From the NCBI GenBank assembly GCA_910585435.1, contig CAJUEJ010000007.1, positions 1 through 64,000 of the forward strand: a stretch of DNA of 64,000 nt, given 5' to 3'. Every line of letters begins with the position of its first letter. Position 1 is the first letter of the stretch. The position numbers and the translations under genes were made by a program. Shown piece by piece: positions 41,452 through 50,398 of the stretch. Source of the DNA: an uncultured Hungatella sp. Its GTDB lineage: Bacteria > Bacillota > Clostridia > Lachnospirales > Lachnospiraceae. Below the pieces are notes generated by a model. The model saw only the letters and a list, made by a program, of their open reading frames with translations. It was not told the origin of the DNA and made no database searches.

Positions 41452-44433
41452 TTAGCACTCCCTCTGAAGCTGGCGGAGCCTGATATAAGTATTGAATATC
41501 TCTTCTGCTGTCATAAACTCATTATGTCTTCCCAGGTAGTACTCCGGAACCATCACAAACTGCTCATATGCATCTTTAATTCTGAATTTAACTTCTCCAT
41601 CTTCTACCTGAATGGATTCCACTTCTTTTAAGAAGTCATGTATAACCTTTGCGTCCTTTATCTTATCGGTCCACAGATGGATATCCTCGCTGTATCCCAT
41701 CAGCTCCTCAATATCTATACAGTACTCTCCGTTTATCTTTATATGCTTTCTTATCTCTTCCGTATCATATTTTTGGACAATCACTTCCTTTATAGCACTG
41801 GCCGCCCGAATTCTCGTGTCCGCCAAAAGTGAAACCTTCATTTCCTCTTTACCGTTAACCCTAAGCCGGATCTCTTTCAGCTGCGCCGCCAGATTCCTTC
41901 CAAAACATCTCTCAATCTGAGCCTTCTGTTCCTCAGTTTCTAACTCTGCAAACGGCAAACCTTCATCAAAGATTTGTTCCGCCAGTGCTGCGGCCTGCTT
42001 ATTCTTTTTCTCTATTTCCTTTATAAAGGTTTTCTTTTGAAGGCTGACATAGCCCCATTTCCTTTGGGTCTCCAGGATCCTCTCCCACTCCCGCCCTGTC
42101 CACTTTGATGAGTATCGAATCTGATTCCAGTTCTTTGCCACAGTATTTCTCTGTCCGTATATCCATGCTCTCTCCAATTTTGAGAGAAAGCCTTCCGGAT
42201 ATGTTTCTATATTTACTCTGAAGTCATCATGGAGATACTCGTGAAGCCTTCCAATCAGCTTTCCTTCTCTGTTCACTATGTCCGTCAGCTCATCACTGAT
42301 CAATGTTGTCGCATAACGATTATTTGAATTGGCTTTGCCATCATTATCAACAATATAAAAGAAGCATTTTCCTTTCTGCCTGCCTTCTGAAAATTCAAAA
42401 GGCGCTTTCTTCTGTATTGTAAGGACAAAGGTCTGAATCGTTGCATAAGGGCTGAATGAGTACAGAGGCAGTTTGATTACACTTAAAATATTACAATACT
42501 TTAGCAGATAATCCCGAATTTCCTTTTCATTGCTCCCCTCAAGAATCCGGTTAGGGATAATAATTGATGCGATGCCTCCGTCGTTATTGGAATCCGGTAT
42601 GCCATTGGGATCTTCACGCCAGGTATTGGTGTCTTCGTCAAAGCTTCTCATACTGTAGGTTGAAGGCTTTAATAAATCAATACATTCCCGCAGTGCCAGG
42701 CTTTCCAATGTCCCGGTATTCTCAGTTTTAAAACGGATATCATTGGCTGTTCCGTAGGGAACGTTTGTTGCTATAAAATCAACACATCCTAATTGATCTT
42801 TAAATGTATCAAATCCCGGCAGCCCATGCCTGTTCTCTGAATATTTTAAAAACAGACCATACATATATCTTAAAACGGAATTATCAGATGTACAGGGTTG
42901 TTCTTCCATCAAACCGTCCCAAAATTTTGATTCTTCTAACGGTGTATGTGCATTAAGCTCTGCCGTATGATATTCTATGAAATCTTCTACAGAATGAATC
43001 TCCGGCCTGTTTATATGGAACAGCTTTTTCATCTTCTTCATATCGATCAGCTGCCTGATAAAAACCAGAAACGTTTCTTCATAGGAGCCGATAATCCGTC
43101 TGTACCTTTGCTTAAATTCAGCCTCGGATTCTCCTTTCTTTCTGGACAAAGGCATGGCTTTATCACCAACAACTTCATATCTCCAGATATTCTGCCAGTT
43201 TATGCTGGTTTTTACCTGTACCAAATTGGTTCTCCCGTCTCCTACCAGATATAGATTTAAGTATGCCGCCATGATATCGTTCTTATCAAATCCATAGCAT
43301 GCTTCCTGCGCGATCTTATTAAGATGTACATCTTTGAGATCATACTCCTGTTTAAGCAGTTTTAATATCTCATATAAAAAACCGCCGGAACCGCAAAATG
43401 GATCTACAATCCTTTTTTCTGAAAGTGTTTCTGCCAGATTTTCTCTGGTGAGCCTCCAGTTTTTTTGCAGATATTTGTGAAAGGCAGAGGATATGATAGG
43501 TTTAATTAAATGTCTTGATGTATAAAATTCCCCATCTTCCTGTTTCTTCTGGGTTTCCACCAGCTCCTCATAAATAAATCCATATAAATCCATCTTTTTA
43601 GCCTGAGACAAAATCCAAAGCCTCTTGGCTTGTTTGTACAGCTTATCATTTATAGTCTCTCTGTTTTTTTCATAATCTATCTTAGTACTGAACTGCACCC
43701 ACTTTGTATAGATTTCATATGCTTCTTTATCTGTATTCTCTTTCAGGGATATTACTGCGTTCTCAAAGCTGTCCTGTTTTGTCTTTCCATATATGGCAGC
43801 TAAAATTGTCATCAGTGCAGATTTATTATTAATCAGGTCACTGCTGGCTCTTAAATCTCTTTTGATAGCTTTCACCAAAGCTTCTTCTTCCAGTTCTTCT
43901 GCTTTACTGATATGGGTAATTTTAGGAAACATGTTGAAAAACTTATTCTTTACGGTTTCATCCATTGCCTCTCCCTTTTTCTTTTCTACGGAGCCTGCAA
44001 TTTCAGATATTGAGTCCTTCTGAAAATCATAATAAAAAGCTATGATTTCTGCGCCGTCATAAACAACTGCATATATACCGGATATTTGGCTGCGATATCT
44101 TTTATCTTTATATTTTTTACTAAGCAGTTCACAATATCCTTTTATCTGCTGTAATCCTGCGGAAATCCTGCCTGTACTTTCTAACTCAAAAAGACATCTT
44201 AAATTTTCTTCTATGTCCTGCTTCTCCCCATTGGCAAAAATATAAGCGTCGCAGGACAGGAAACTGCCCTTTGTTCTTGACAGTGCATTATCCACATTAT
44301 CAAAATCTGTCTTTTTAATCTTTATAATATATCCTAATTTACCCAAGGTTTCATCGAGATAATTATACAGAATATGCTCATACTGCGATTCCAGACCGTG
44401 ATACATAGGGAATTTATAATTGAATACATTCAT
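41452..44433 (-). CDS. N6-adenine DNA methyltransferase of a two-gene restriction-modification system, possible nuclease fusion
   Basis: Large DNA methylase of 993 aa. The HsdM-like lead-in GEFYTSRHL is at about 301-309, motif I VDPFCGSGGF at about 343-352, and motif IV is NVPY (557-560) where NPPY/F is usual. The N-terminal 150 residues are not methylase: CDAYIF, FELES and QQIKGY (about 61-100) are laid out like a PD-(D/E)xK nuclease, but the expected ExK reads ExE, so cutting activity is uncertain. The C-terminal 330 residues are helical. No separate HsdR is adjacent. With the HsdS-like partner the layout recalls BcgI-type IIB enzymes. DNA here is A/T-rich, suggesting transfer. A consensus promoter with an SOS box lies directly upstream. 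Confidence 0.82.
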   Translation of the reverse strand: MNVFNYKFPMYHGLESQYEHILYNYLDETLGKLGYIIKIKKTDFDNVDNALSRTKGSFLSCDAYIFANGEKQDIEENLRCLFELESTGRISAGLQQIKGYCELLSKKYKDKRYRSQISGIYAVVYDGAEIIAFYYDFQKDSISEIAGSVEKKKGEAMDETVKNKFFNMFPKITHISKAEELEEEALVKAIKRDLRASSDLINNKSALMTILAAIYGKTKQDSFENAVISLKENTDKEAYEIYTKWVQFSTKIDYEKNRETINDKLYKQAKRLWILSQAKKMDLYGFIYEELVETQKKQEDGEFYTSRHLIKPIISSAFHKYLQKNWRLTRENLAETLSEKRIVDPFCGSGGFLYEILKLLKQEYDLKDVHLNKIAQEACYGFDKNDIMAAYLNLYLVGDGRTNLVQVKTSINWQNIWRYEVVGDKAMPLSRKKGESEAEFKQRYRRIIGSYEETFLVFIRQLIDMKKMKKLFHINRPEIHSVEDFIEYHTAELNAHTPLEESKFWDGLMEEQPCTSDNSVLRYMYGLFLKYSENRHGLPGFDTFKDQLGCVDFIATNVPYGTANDIRFKTENTGTLESLALRECIDLLKPSTYSMRSFDEDTNTWREDPNGIPDSNNDGGIASIIIPNRILEGSNEKEIRDYLLKYCNILSVIKLPLYSFSPYATIQTFVLTIQKKAPFEFSEGRQKGKCFFYIVDNDGKANSNNRYATTLISDELTDIVNREGKLIGRLHEYLHDDFRVNIETYPEGFLSKLERAWIYGQRNTVAKNWNQIRYSSKWTGREWERILETQRKWGYVSLQKKTFIKEIEKKNKQAAALAEQIFDEGLPFAELETEEQKAQIERCFGRNLAAQLKEIRLRVNGKEEMKVSLLADTRIRAASAIKEVIVQKYDTEEIRKHIKINGEYCIDIEELMGYSEDIHLWTDKIKDAKVIHDFLKEVESIQVEDGEVKFRIKDAYEQFVMVPEYYLGRHNEFMTAEEIFNTYIRLRQLQREC

Positions 44434-44464
44434 TTTCTTTTACCTCGTTTACCTTATTAACAAA

Positions 44465-44493
44465 ATTATATCGAACGTTTGTTCTTATGTCAA
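44465..44493 (-). promoter_or_regulatory. Consensus sigma-A promoter of the restriction-modification pair
   Basis: On the minus strand a perfect TTGACA (44488-44493) and a perfect TATAAT (44465-44470) are separated by 17 bases. Transcription would start about 25 bases before the methylase ATG at 44433. The spacer holds the LexA-type box described separately. Confidence 0.92.
44472..44485. promoter_or_regulatory. LexA-type SOS box within the R-M promoter
   Basis: CGAACGTTTGTTCT matches the Gram-positive LexA operator core GAAC-N4-GTTC. It lies between the -35 and -10 boxes of the restriction-modification promoter, where bound LexA would block RNA polymerase. The same core, GAACAAATGTTC, precedes recA in this window, supporting that this genome uses this operator. 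Confidence 0.8.
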
Positions 44494-44505
44494 TCTAATT
44501 TAAGA

Positions 44506-44537
44506 AAAAAGCCTCAGAAATATAATTCTAAGGCTTT
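44506..44537 (-). terminator. nudF terminator
   Basis: AAAGCCT (44508-44514) pairs with AGGCTTT (44531-44537), with an inner AGAA/TTCT pair. A T6 run follows on the minus strand. It separates nudF from the restriction-modification promoter. Confidence 0.85.
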
Positions 44538-44549
44538 CATTCCTGTCGG

Positions 44550-45092
44550 CTATCTCCCGCCCCCGTATTTCACTGCATAGGCCGTGATAGCGGCCACTGT
44601 CTTTCCGTCTGTCATCTTGCCGTCGTAGATCAGCTTAAGGAGATCTTTAAGCTCCCAGGCCTCCACCTCAATGACCTCATCCTCGTCCAGATGCTGGCGG
44701 GATGGGATCAGATTTCTGGCCACGAAAACATCCAGTGCCTCGTCACAGAATGCGACGGTGGTATTGATACTGATCAGATACTCCAGATTCTCCGAGCGAT
44801 ACCCTGTCTCCTCCTCCAACTCCCGGTAGGCACAGTCAATCTTAGGCTCATCCGGCGCGTCCAGCTTTCCCGCCGGAATCTCCAAAGTCTCCCGATCCAG
44901 GGCATTGCGGTACTGGCGGACCATCAGGATCTTCCCGTCCTCTGCCACAGGAAGCACCGCCGCCGCGCCGTCGTGGTGGATGAAATCCCAATGTGCCTCA
45001 TGGCCATTGGCAAGAACCGTATCCTCGTAGATCTTCAGGATGGTTCCCTGATATTTTAATTGTCTGTCTAAACGCACAACTCTGTCTGCCAT
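44550..45092 (-). CDS. nudF: NUDIX hydrolase, ADP-ribose pyrophosphatase type
   Basis: Cytosolic enzyme of 180 aa that should split ADP-ribose or related sugar nucleotides. The NUDIX box lies at about residues 76-98 (GKLDAPDEPKIDCAYRELEE, followed by ETGY), with the conserved REL-EE-TG core. The upstream VRQYRNALDRETLEIPAG is typical of the ADP-ribose subgroup. The start has GAGGAAACCAG ahead of ATG, in an unusually purine-rich leader. In many Firmicutes this gene neighbours spoIIM; here the restriction-modification pair lies between them. Confidence 0.92.
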   Translation of the reverse strand: MADRVVRLDRQLKYQGTILKIYEDTVLANGHEAHWDFIHHDGAAAVLPVAEDGKILMVRQYRNALDRETLEIPAGKLDAPDEPKIDCAYRELEEETGYRSENLEYLISINTTVAFCDEALDVFVARNLIPSRQHLDEDEVIEVEAWELKDLLKLIYDGKMTDGKTVAAITAYAVKYGGGR

Positions 45093-45099
45093 CTGGTTT

Positions 45100-45183
45100 C
45101 CTCTGCCTTTCTTTTCTGTCTTTCTGCCTTTTCTCTTATCTGCTTTTTATTTCTCTGTTTTTTACTTCTCTGCTTTATATTTC
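45100..45183 (-). repeat. Purine-rich imperfect tandem repeats in the nudF leader
   Basis: Read on the minus strand, this stretch is almost pure A/G with a repeated CAGAnAA-like unit spaced roughly 11-16 bases apart, ending at the nudF ribosome binding site. It should be unstructured when transcribed. The rest of 45093-45293 contains no gene I can support. Confidence 0.55.
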
Positions 45184-45293
45184 GCTGCTGCCTACCGCTC
45201 TGGGGCCAATCCGTCCGGACAGCAGCTGCTCTATCCATGCCCGGGAAGAATCCCGCTTCATTACGCCTCGACACAGTCTCCCACTTACACAAG

Positions 45294-46322
45294 CTACTGG
45301 ATCCATGCCCCGGAGGAATCCACTCTCCGTCCGCTTCCGTCCGGCACCATGGCGCTTACCAGCATATCGCCGTTTTCCTGATTACAGTAATAGGATTTCC
45401 CGTTCCATTCAATCCAGCCTGTCACCATATATCCTCTGGAATCAAAGAAGTACCATTTTCCGTCAATAAGCTGCCAGTCATTGGCTGTGTAAGTGTCGTT
45501 TTCGTTGCGGTACCACCATCCCTTATCATCCCGGATCCAGCCGAACTGCAGGCTCTTCTGGTTAGCCGCCTCTGCCGGCCCTGAGGCATTGGACGGGGTT
45601 GTCTGGGCAGCGGCAGCCTCGTCGATATAGGTCTGGCCTTCCCCTTCCTTCCAGCTGCTTTTCACTGAATTGTCCTGGGAATTTACCCCCCGTACCCGAT
45701 AGGTGTATGTTCCGGGGCGGGTCATCACAGGAGCGAAATCAATGCTGGTATCTGTTACCTTTTGGGGATCACCTGTGGTTTTTCCGTCCCGGTAAAGAAG
45801 GACTTCATAATATCCCACATTATAGGTTCCGCTCCAGCTTGCTGCTGTCCGGGAACTCCAATGTGCCTCTTCAATCTCTCCCACCTGGCCTCTCAGGGAA
45901 GGCAGCTGTATTTTCAGAATCACGGAAGTGGCTTCCTTCTTTCTTCCGCTTATGTAAGTGCCGCCCCTGACATTGATGGTAGATTTTACCAGGGAAAAAT
46001 AATATCCTTCCTCTGCATCCAGAGTCACTTCTATGACAGGTGTATCCGTGCTGCTCCAGCTGTCGATCTCATTCAGGATCTCGATATCCTGTACAGTATA
46101 CTTATCGCCTCTTGTCGTGACCTCCACATCATTGCTGCTTACCTGCCCTCCTACCTTACAATCGTTGGTTACGGTAATGGACACCTCCGTAAGCTTCCTG
46201 GCAGCAAAAGCCTGTATGCTTAATCCTGCCGCAAATACCAGAGCAAACATTAAAAGCCCTGCTGTTCTCCCTGCACGTTTCAAGCCTGCCCTCCTTCCGG
46301 CTCCCGTCTTTCTCTCTGCCAT
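45294..46322 (-). CDS. Secreted protein with C-terminal cell-wall-binding repeats
   Basis: Exported protein of 342 aa. The signal peptide covers about residues 1-41 with a likely cut after AFA. The mature part has two beta-rich regions: about 44-130, then a fibronectin-III-like segment (about 130-235; WSGTYNVGYYEVLLYRDG, YTYRVRGV). At the end are choline-binding/glucan-binding type repeats (about 258-342; GWWYRNENDTY, NDWQLIDGKWYFFDSRG, TGWIEWNGKSYY). It should sit on the cell surface. It lies 19 bp after the reversed GH3 gene and is probably cotranscribed. The start has a poor ribosome binding site. Biological role unknown. Confidence 0.85.
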   Translation of the reverse strand: MAERKTGAGRRAGLKRAGRTAGLLMFALVFAAGLSIQAFAARKLTEVSITVTNDCKVGGQVSSNDVEVTTRGDKYTVQDIEILNEIDSWSSTDTPVIEVTLDAEEGYYFSLVKSTINVRGGTYISGRKKEATSVILKIQLPSLRGQVGEIEEAHWSSRTAASWSGTYNVGYYEVLLYRDGKTTGDPQKVTDTSIDFAPVMTRPGTYTYRVRGVNSQDNSVKSSWKEGEGQTYIDEAAAAQTTPSNASGPAEAANQKSLQFGWIRDDKGWWYRNENDTYTANDWQLIDGKWYFFDSRGYMVTGWIEWNGKSYYCNQENGDMLVSAMVPDGSGRRVDSSGAWIQ

Positions 46323-46341
46323 CCACAGGGAGTTGGGAGCA

Positions 46342-48948
46342 TCAAATTAATTCTGCTTTCATGTATGTATCCAGAGAGTCAAACTGCTCTCCATAGCTTA
46401 CCACATCATCGTACTGGTTGGACTGCAAAATCAGATGAATGGTATTGCGCACGCATCGATCCAGCTGCTCCTCATCCAGCGTTCCCTGTTCCAGGGCCTT
46501 ATAAATATCTTCATGGTCTTCCTCTGCCCCTGGCATTACCATATCATTTCCAGCCTTCATACAGCCGGATGCCGTACACTCTCCTGCCGTAGAATTGGTG
46601 GTGGTAGTCCAGTCCGTCATAATGGCGCCGGCAAATCCCCACTCGTTTCTTGCTGCCTTTGTACAGATATCATGGCTGTTTGCCGCATGAACCCCGTTGA
46701 TCATGTTATAGGAGGTCATGATAGACATTGGCTGGGCATTTTTCACTGCAATCTCAAAGCCTTTCAGATAGATTTCCCGAAGGGCGCGCTCTGAGATAAT
46801 GCTGTCTGATCCCATGCGGTTGTCCTCCTGATTGTTGCAGGCAAAATGCTTAATCGTGGTTCCGCACCCCGGCACCTTCTGAACCCCAAGCGTTATGGCT
46901 GATGCCATCATGCCAGACAGCAGCGGATCCTCCGAGTAATATTCGAAGTTGCGTCCGCAAAGGGGATTTCTGTGAATGTTCATGCCAGGCGCCAGCCACA
47001 GAGAAACCTCAAAAAGCCGCATCTCCCCGCCAATCATCTCTCCCACCTTCCGCATCAGATCCAAATTCCATGTCTGTGCAAGAAGAGTCCCCACAGGAAT
47101 GGCCGTACAGTACTGATAGTAGGTTGTCCCTGTCTTCTCCTTTGGGGAAGCGAAAAATCCGCCTTCCAATGCATCCATAAAATCTCCTGGCACGATGGCC
47201 CCGTCCTTCACCTGGTATTCACGGCTTAAACGGATTCCTGCAGGACCATCTGCCAAAACAATGCTGGCTATGTTCCAGGGTTCTCCTTTCGCCACGGAAG
47301 CAGTCTCAGCCGCCGCACCGGGAACCGTCTGACCGGCGGATCCAAGCTGGCTCTGCCCTCTGCTGATATCGCCTGTGGCAAAGGCCACACGCTGCTCCAA
47401 GGTCAGGGAATCTACGAGTTTCTGTGCTTTTTTGTAATCTGCGCCCAGATCTTTTGTATAGTCAATGATTTCTGTCTTTATATCCCCGGCATTTATCTGA
47501 AGCTTTTGCAGCCCCTCTGCCGCTGCAAGCCAGGAGGCTTCCTTTGCTGCCACATGAGCCGGATCCGGATGCATCTCCTCCAGCTCTTCTTTTCTTTCAC
47601 AGATATGTGCGCACTGTACCATCCTGACATCCTCATCTACCACGATGGAGCCCACCAGCTTTGCGCTGGCAAGAGAATTCCCTGCCCAGACGCCATAGGT
47701 GCCCCCTTCCAGTACCCATGCCGCTTTTTCTTCATCGTAGGAGGCCAGCTGATAGAGAGAAAATGTAATTCTCATCTTCTGCTCTTCGCCTGCCTTCAGC
47801 TCCCTGGTCTTTCCAAAACCTGCCAGGCGGCGGAATTCTTTATCCATGGCTTTTTGAGGGCAGGAGACATAGACCTGCATCACCTCTTTGCCTGCATATT
47901 CCGATCCTGTATTTTTAACTTCCAGCTCTATGGAGATCTCAGGCCAGGCAGCCGCCCTGCCATCCTCTGCATGTCCGCCGTTTTCCAGTCCTTCTATGAT
48001 AAGGGCGCCTGGCTTCCACTGAAACTCTGTGTAGGAAAGTCCGTATCCGAAGCAGTAACGTACCGGAATATCGAAGGTGTCAAAATAGCGGTACCCTACG
48101 TATATGCCTTCTTTATATGTTTCTCTGTATACATTGCCGCTCTTGTGGCTGAAATAGGATGCGTTGGGATAATCGTCATAGGCAAGAGCCCATGTGTCTG
48201 CCATCTTTCCCGACGGAGAAACCTTTCCGCTGAATACGTCGGCAAAGGCATTCCCTCCTTCCTGTCCGGCCTGCATAAACTGTAAGATCCCCTTGATATT
48301 GGGCAGCTCCTCTGTAAATCCAAGGTCAATCAGACCTCCTGTATTGATGACCAGAATAACCGTCTTGTAGACCTGGCATATCTGGGTGATAAGCGTTTTT
48401 TCCTGCTCTGTAACAAAATAATCCCCTGCACTGTCATGGCGATCTGCGTTTTCACCTGCGATACGGCTTAAGACAAAGATAGCTGTCTCTGCTCCGTCCC
48501 TTTTAGCAGCCTCCACATCTATGGCAGCTCCGCACGGAATCTGAAACTGAGAGGTAGAATAAGCCTCAAAAAAATTGTAATTGTACTGAGGCATGCTTGC
48601 TAGGATGGCATCCCGCCAGTCAATCCGGGCCTGCCTGTACAGCTCTTTATACGCATCCAGCCATTCATTGGTTGTAAGTACATACCCTGCATTTTCCAGG
48701 CCTTGCCTGATATTCACACAGTCTCTCTCGTTTACATCACCAGATCCGGTTCCTCCTTTAATTGTCATGACAGCTCCCGCTCCGTAGAGGGCAAGCCGGC
48801 ATCCAGCCGGAACAGGCAGCACTTTATCCTCATTCTTCAGAAGAACAAACCCTTCTGCCGCCGCTTTTCTTGCCAGAAGACGGTTATCTGTCTCTCTGGG
48901 TGTAATATCCTTTGATTGGGAACCTGTGTAGCTACGTTTTCTCAGCAT
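46342..48948 (-). CDS. Glycoside hydrolase family 3 with reversed domain order
   Basis: Beta-glucosidase-type enzyme of 868 aa, without a signal peptide. The order is inverted relative to most GH3 enzymes. The alpha/beta sandwich domain comes first (about 20-300; AAEGFVLLKNEDKVLPVPAG, ILQFMQAGQEGGNAFADVFS), then a fibronectin-III-like domain (about 310-430), and the catalytic barrel last (about 500-840; APGMNIHRNP, FEYYSEDP, KHFACNNQE), with the nucleophile D779 in GAIMTDWTT. This permuted form is known from some rumen and gut Firmicutes, such as Butyrivibrio and Ruminococcus enzymes. AGGAGGATCCAT precedes the ATG. Specificity is not determined. Confidence 0.9.
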   Translation of the reverse strand: MLRKRSYTGSQSKDITPRETDNRLLARKAAAEGFVLLKNEDKVLPVPAGCRLALYGAGAVMTIKGGTGSGDVNERDCVNIRQGLENAGYVLTTNEWLDAYKELYRQARIDWRDAILASMPQYNYNFFEAYSTSQFQIPCGAAIDVEAAKRDGAETAIFVLSRIAGENADRHDSAGDYFVTEQEKTLITQICQVYKTVILVINTGGLIDLGFTEELPNIKGILQFMQAGQEGGNAFADVFSGKVSPSGKMADTWALAYDDYPNASYFSHKSGNVYRETYKEGIYVGYRYFDTFDIPVRYCFGYGLSYTEFQWKPGALIIEGLENGGHAEDGRAAAWPEISIELEVKNTGSEYAGKEVMQVYVSCPQKAMDKEFRRLAGFGKTRELKAGEEQKMRITFSLYQLASYDEEKAAWVLEGGTYGVWAGNSLASAKLVGSIVVDEDVRMVQCAHICERKEELEEMHPDPAHVAAKEASWLAAAEGLQKLQINAGDIKTEIIDYTKDLGADYKKAQKLVDSLTLEQRVAFATGDISRGQSQLGSAGQTVPGAAAETASVAKGEPWNIASIVLADGPAGIRLSREYQVKDGAIVPGDFMDALEGGFFASPKEKTGTTYYQYCTAIPVGTLLAQTWNLDLMRKVGEMIGGEMRLFEVSLWLAPGMNIHRNPLCGRNFEYYSEDPLLSGMMASAITLGVQKVPGCGTTIKHFACNNQEDNRMGSDSIISERALREIYLKGFEIAVKNAQPMSIMTSYNMINGVHAANSHDICTKAARNEWGFAGAIMTDWTTTTNSTAGECTASGCMKAGNDMVMPGAEEDHEDIYKALEQGTLDEEQLDRCVRNTIHLILQSNQYDDVVSYGEQFDSLDTYMKAELI

Positions 48949-49080
48949 ATGGATCCTCCTTACAGCGATTATTCTTCCCCGGCCGCCCCTTTGCCCTGAC
49001 TCTGTAACAGATAAAAAGGGATGCCGGGAGTGTCTTTATGCCAAACCTTATATCTATTCTATCCCTGCCGGCCATGTATG

Positions 49081-50295
49081 TCAATATTCCAAAAGCCTTT
49101 GCTCTGCCTCCAGGGCTGCAATAAATTTCAATGTTGCTGCCACACCTGTCTCCAGGACATCTTCGTCCACATCAAAAAATCCATTGTGATGGGGGGCGCC
49201 TGATCCGTACTCCGGATTATTAATGCCCAGATGCGCCATAAGTGCCGGCCATTTTTGTCCGTAAAGACTAAAAGATTCTGAAGCATACCATGGCGGGCAC
49301 TGGGACACCCATCCTGCCGGAAGAAGCGTCTGAAGATTCTTTTCTGCAATGTCAGCCAGCCTCTTATCGTTTATAACCGGGCTTACTAATGTATCAAAAC
49401 GTGGCAGAAACTCAACCTGGCAGCGATGCATCTCTGCCGTATGCCGGGCCACTGATTTCAATAACTCAACAGCCTTTCTGCCCTCTTCCCAATTAAAAAA
49501 TCTCATAGATCCTAAAATCCTTGCCGTATCCGGAATAACATTTCCAACGCTGCCGCCCTGAATACTGCTTATTCCCAGCGTTACCGTCTCCCCTGCTGAG
49601 ATCTGATTGACCCATACGGAAGCCGCATTTGACACAATGTCTGCTGCACAAAACACAGGATTAATTGCCAGGTCCGGCCTTGAACTGTGTCCTCCCTTTC
49701 CGGTTATTTTAATATCGATTCCTGCTGCCCCTGCCATTCTGGGGCCCGGACTTACACATATTTTTCCTGACTGCAATTCTGCATAGACGTGAATTGCCCA
49801 GACTGCATCTACTCTGCGTTTTTCCAACGCACTTATCATCTGGTGGATTCCCCCTCCATTCTCTTCGCCCTCTTCAAAACAAAAATAATACGTTCCTGTA
49901 ATGTCCTTCTGGTTTTTTACAAGGGCTTTCATAGTTCCAAGGAGCATAGCGGCATGTGCATCATGTCCGCAGGCATGGCTTGTCTCAGGATTATCAGAAA
50001 CACAGGCCCGGGGCCTTATCAAATTATCCGGCTCCTCATGTACTGGCAGCGCATCAATATCCGCCCTCAGGGCAATATGCGGCCCTGGCCTTCCTGTCTC
50101 TAAGGTAGCGATCAATCCGGTTTTGCTTACCATTTCCCATGGCAGGCCCATTGATTCCATTTCACTTTGAATAAACGTGCTTGTTTTCTTCTCTGTCCCG
50201 CTTACCTCTGCGTACTGATGAATTTTTCTCCGGCAGTCAATCACATACTCTTTTAACTCTTTGGCCTGCCGTAATATCCCTTCATCTGTCATCAA
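49081..50295 (-). CDS. M20-family amidohydrolase
   Basis: Metal-dependent peptidase/deacylase of 404 aa, of the IAA-amino-acid hydrolase/aminoacylase (AbgB-like) type. Metal ligands are seen in ALRADIDALPVHE (about 75-87), ACGHDAHAAML and FCFEEGEENGG. The inserted dimerisation domain lies at about 185-300, and a final metal histidine is in the C-terminal APHHNGFFDVDED. GGAGGGGAATTTTG precedes the ATG. It appears to be a single-gene unit downstream of the rny terminator. The natural substrate is not evident. Confidence 0.93.
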   Translation of the reverse strand: MMTDEGILRQAKELKEYVIDCRRKIHQYAEVSGTEKKTSTFIQSEMESMGLPWEMVSKTGLIATLETGRPGPHIALRADIDALPVHEEPDNLIRPRACVSDNPETSHACGHDAHAAMLLGTMKALVKNQKDITGTYYFCFEEGEENGGGIHQMISALEKRRVDAVWAIHVYAELQSGKICVSPGPRMAGAAGIDIKITGKGGHSSRPDLAINPVFCAADIVSNAASVWVNQISAGETVTLGISSIQGGSVGNVIPDTARILGSMRFFNWEEGRKAVELLKSVARHTAEMHRCQVEFLPRFDTLVSPVINDKRLADIAEKNLQTLLPAGWVSQCPPWYASESFSLYGQKWPALMAHLGINNPEYGSGAPHHNGFFDVDEDVLETGVAATLKFIAALEAEQRLLEY

Positions 50296-50322
50296 AATTC
50301 CCCTCCTTCGATGTTTTAAGAT

Positions 50323-50381
50323 AAAAAAGGACTGGCCCTATTTGAATATCTCTATTCAAATAATGTCCAATCCTTTATTTT
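50323..50381 (-). terminator. rny terminator
   Basis: ATTTGAATA (50340-50348) pairs with TATTCAAAT (50353-50361), with an outer AAAGGA/TCCTTT pair and a U-rich tail on the minus strand. It lies 18 bases after the rny stop. Confidence 0.85.
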
Positions 50382-50398
50382 AAAAGACTTCCCAACAA

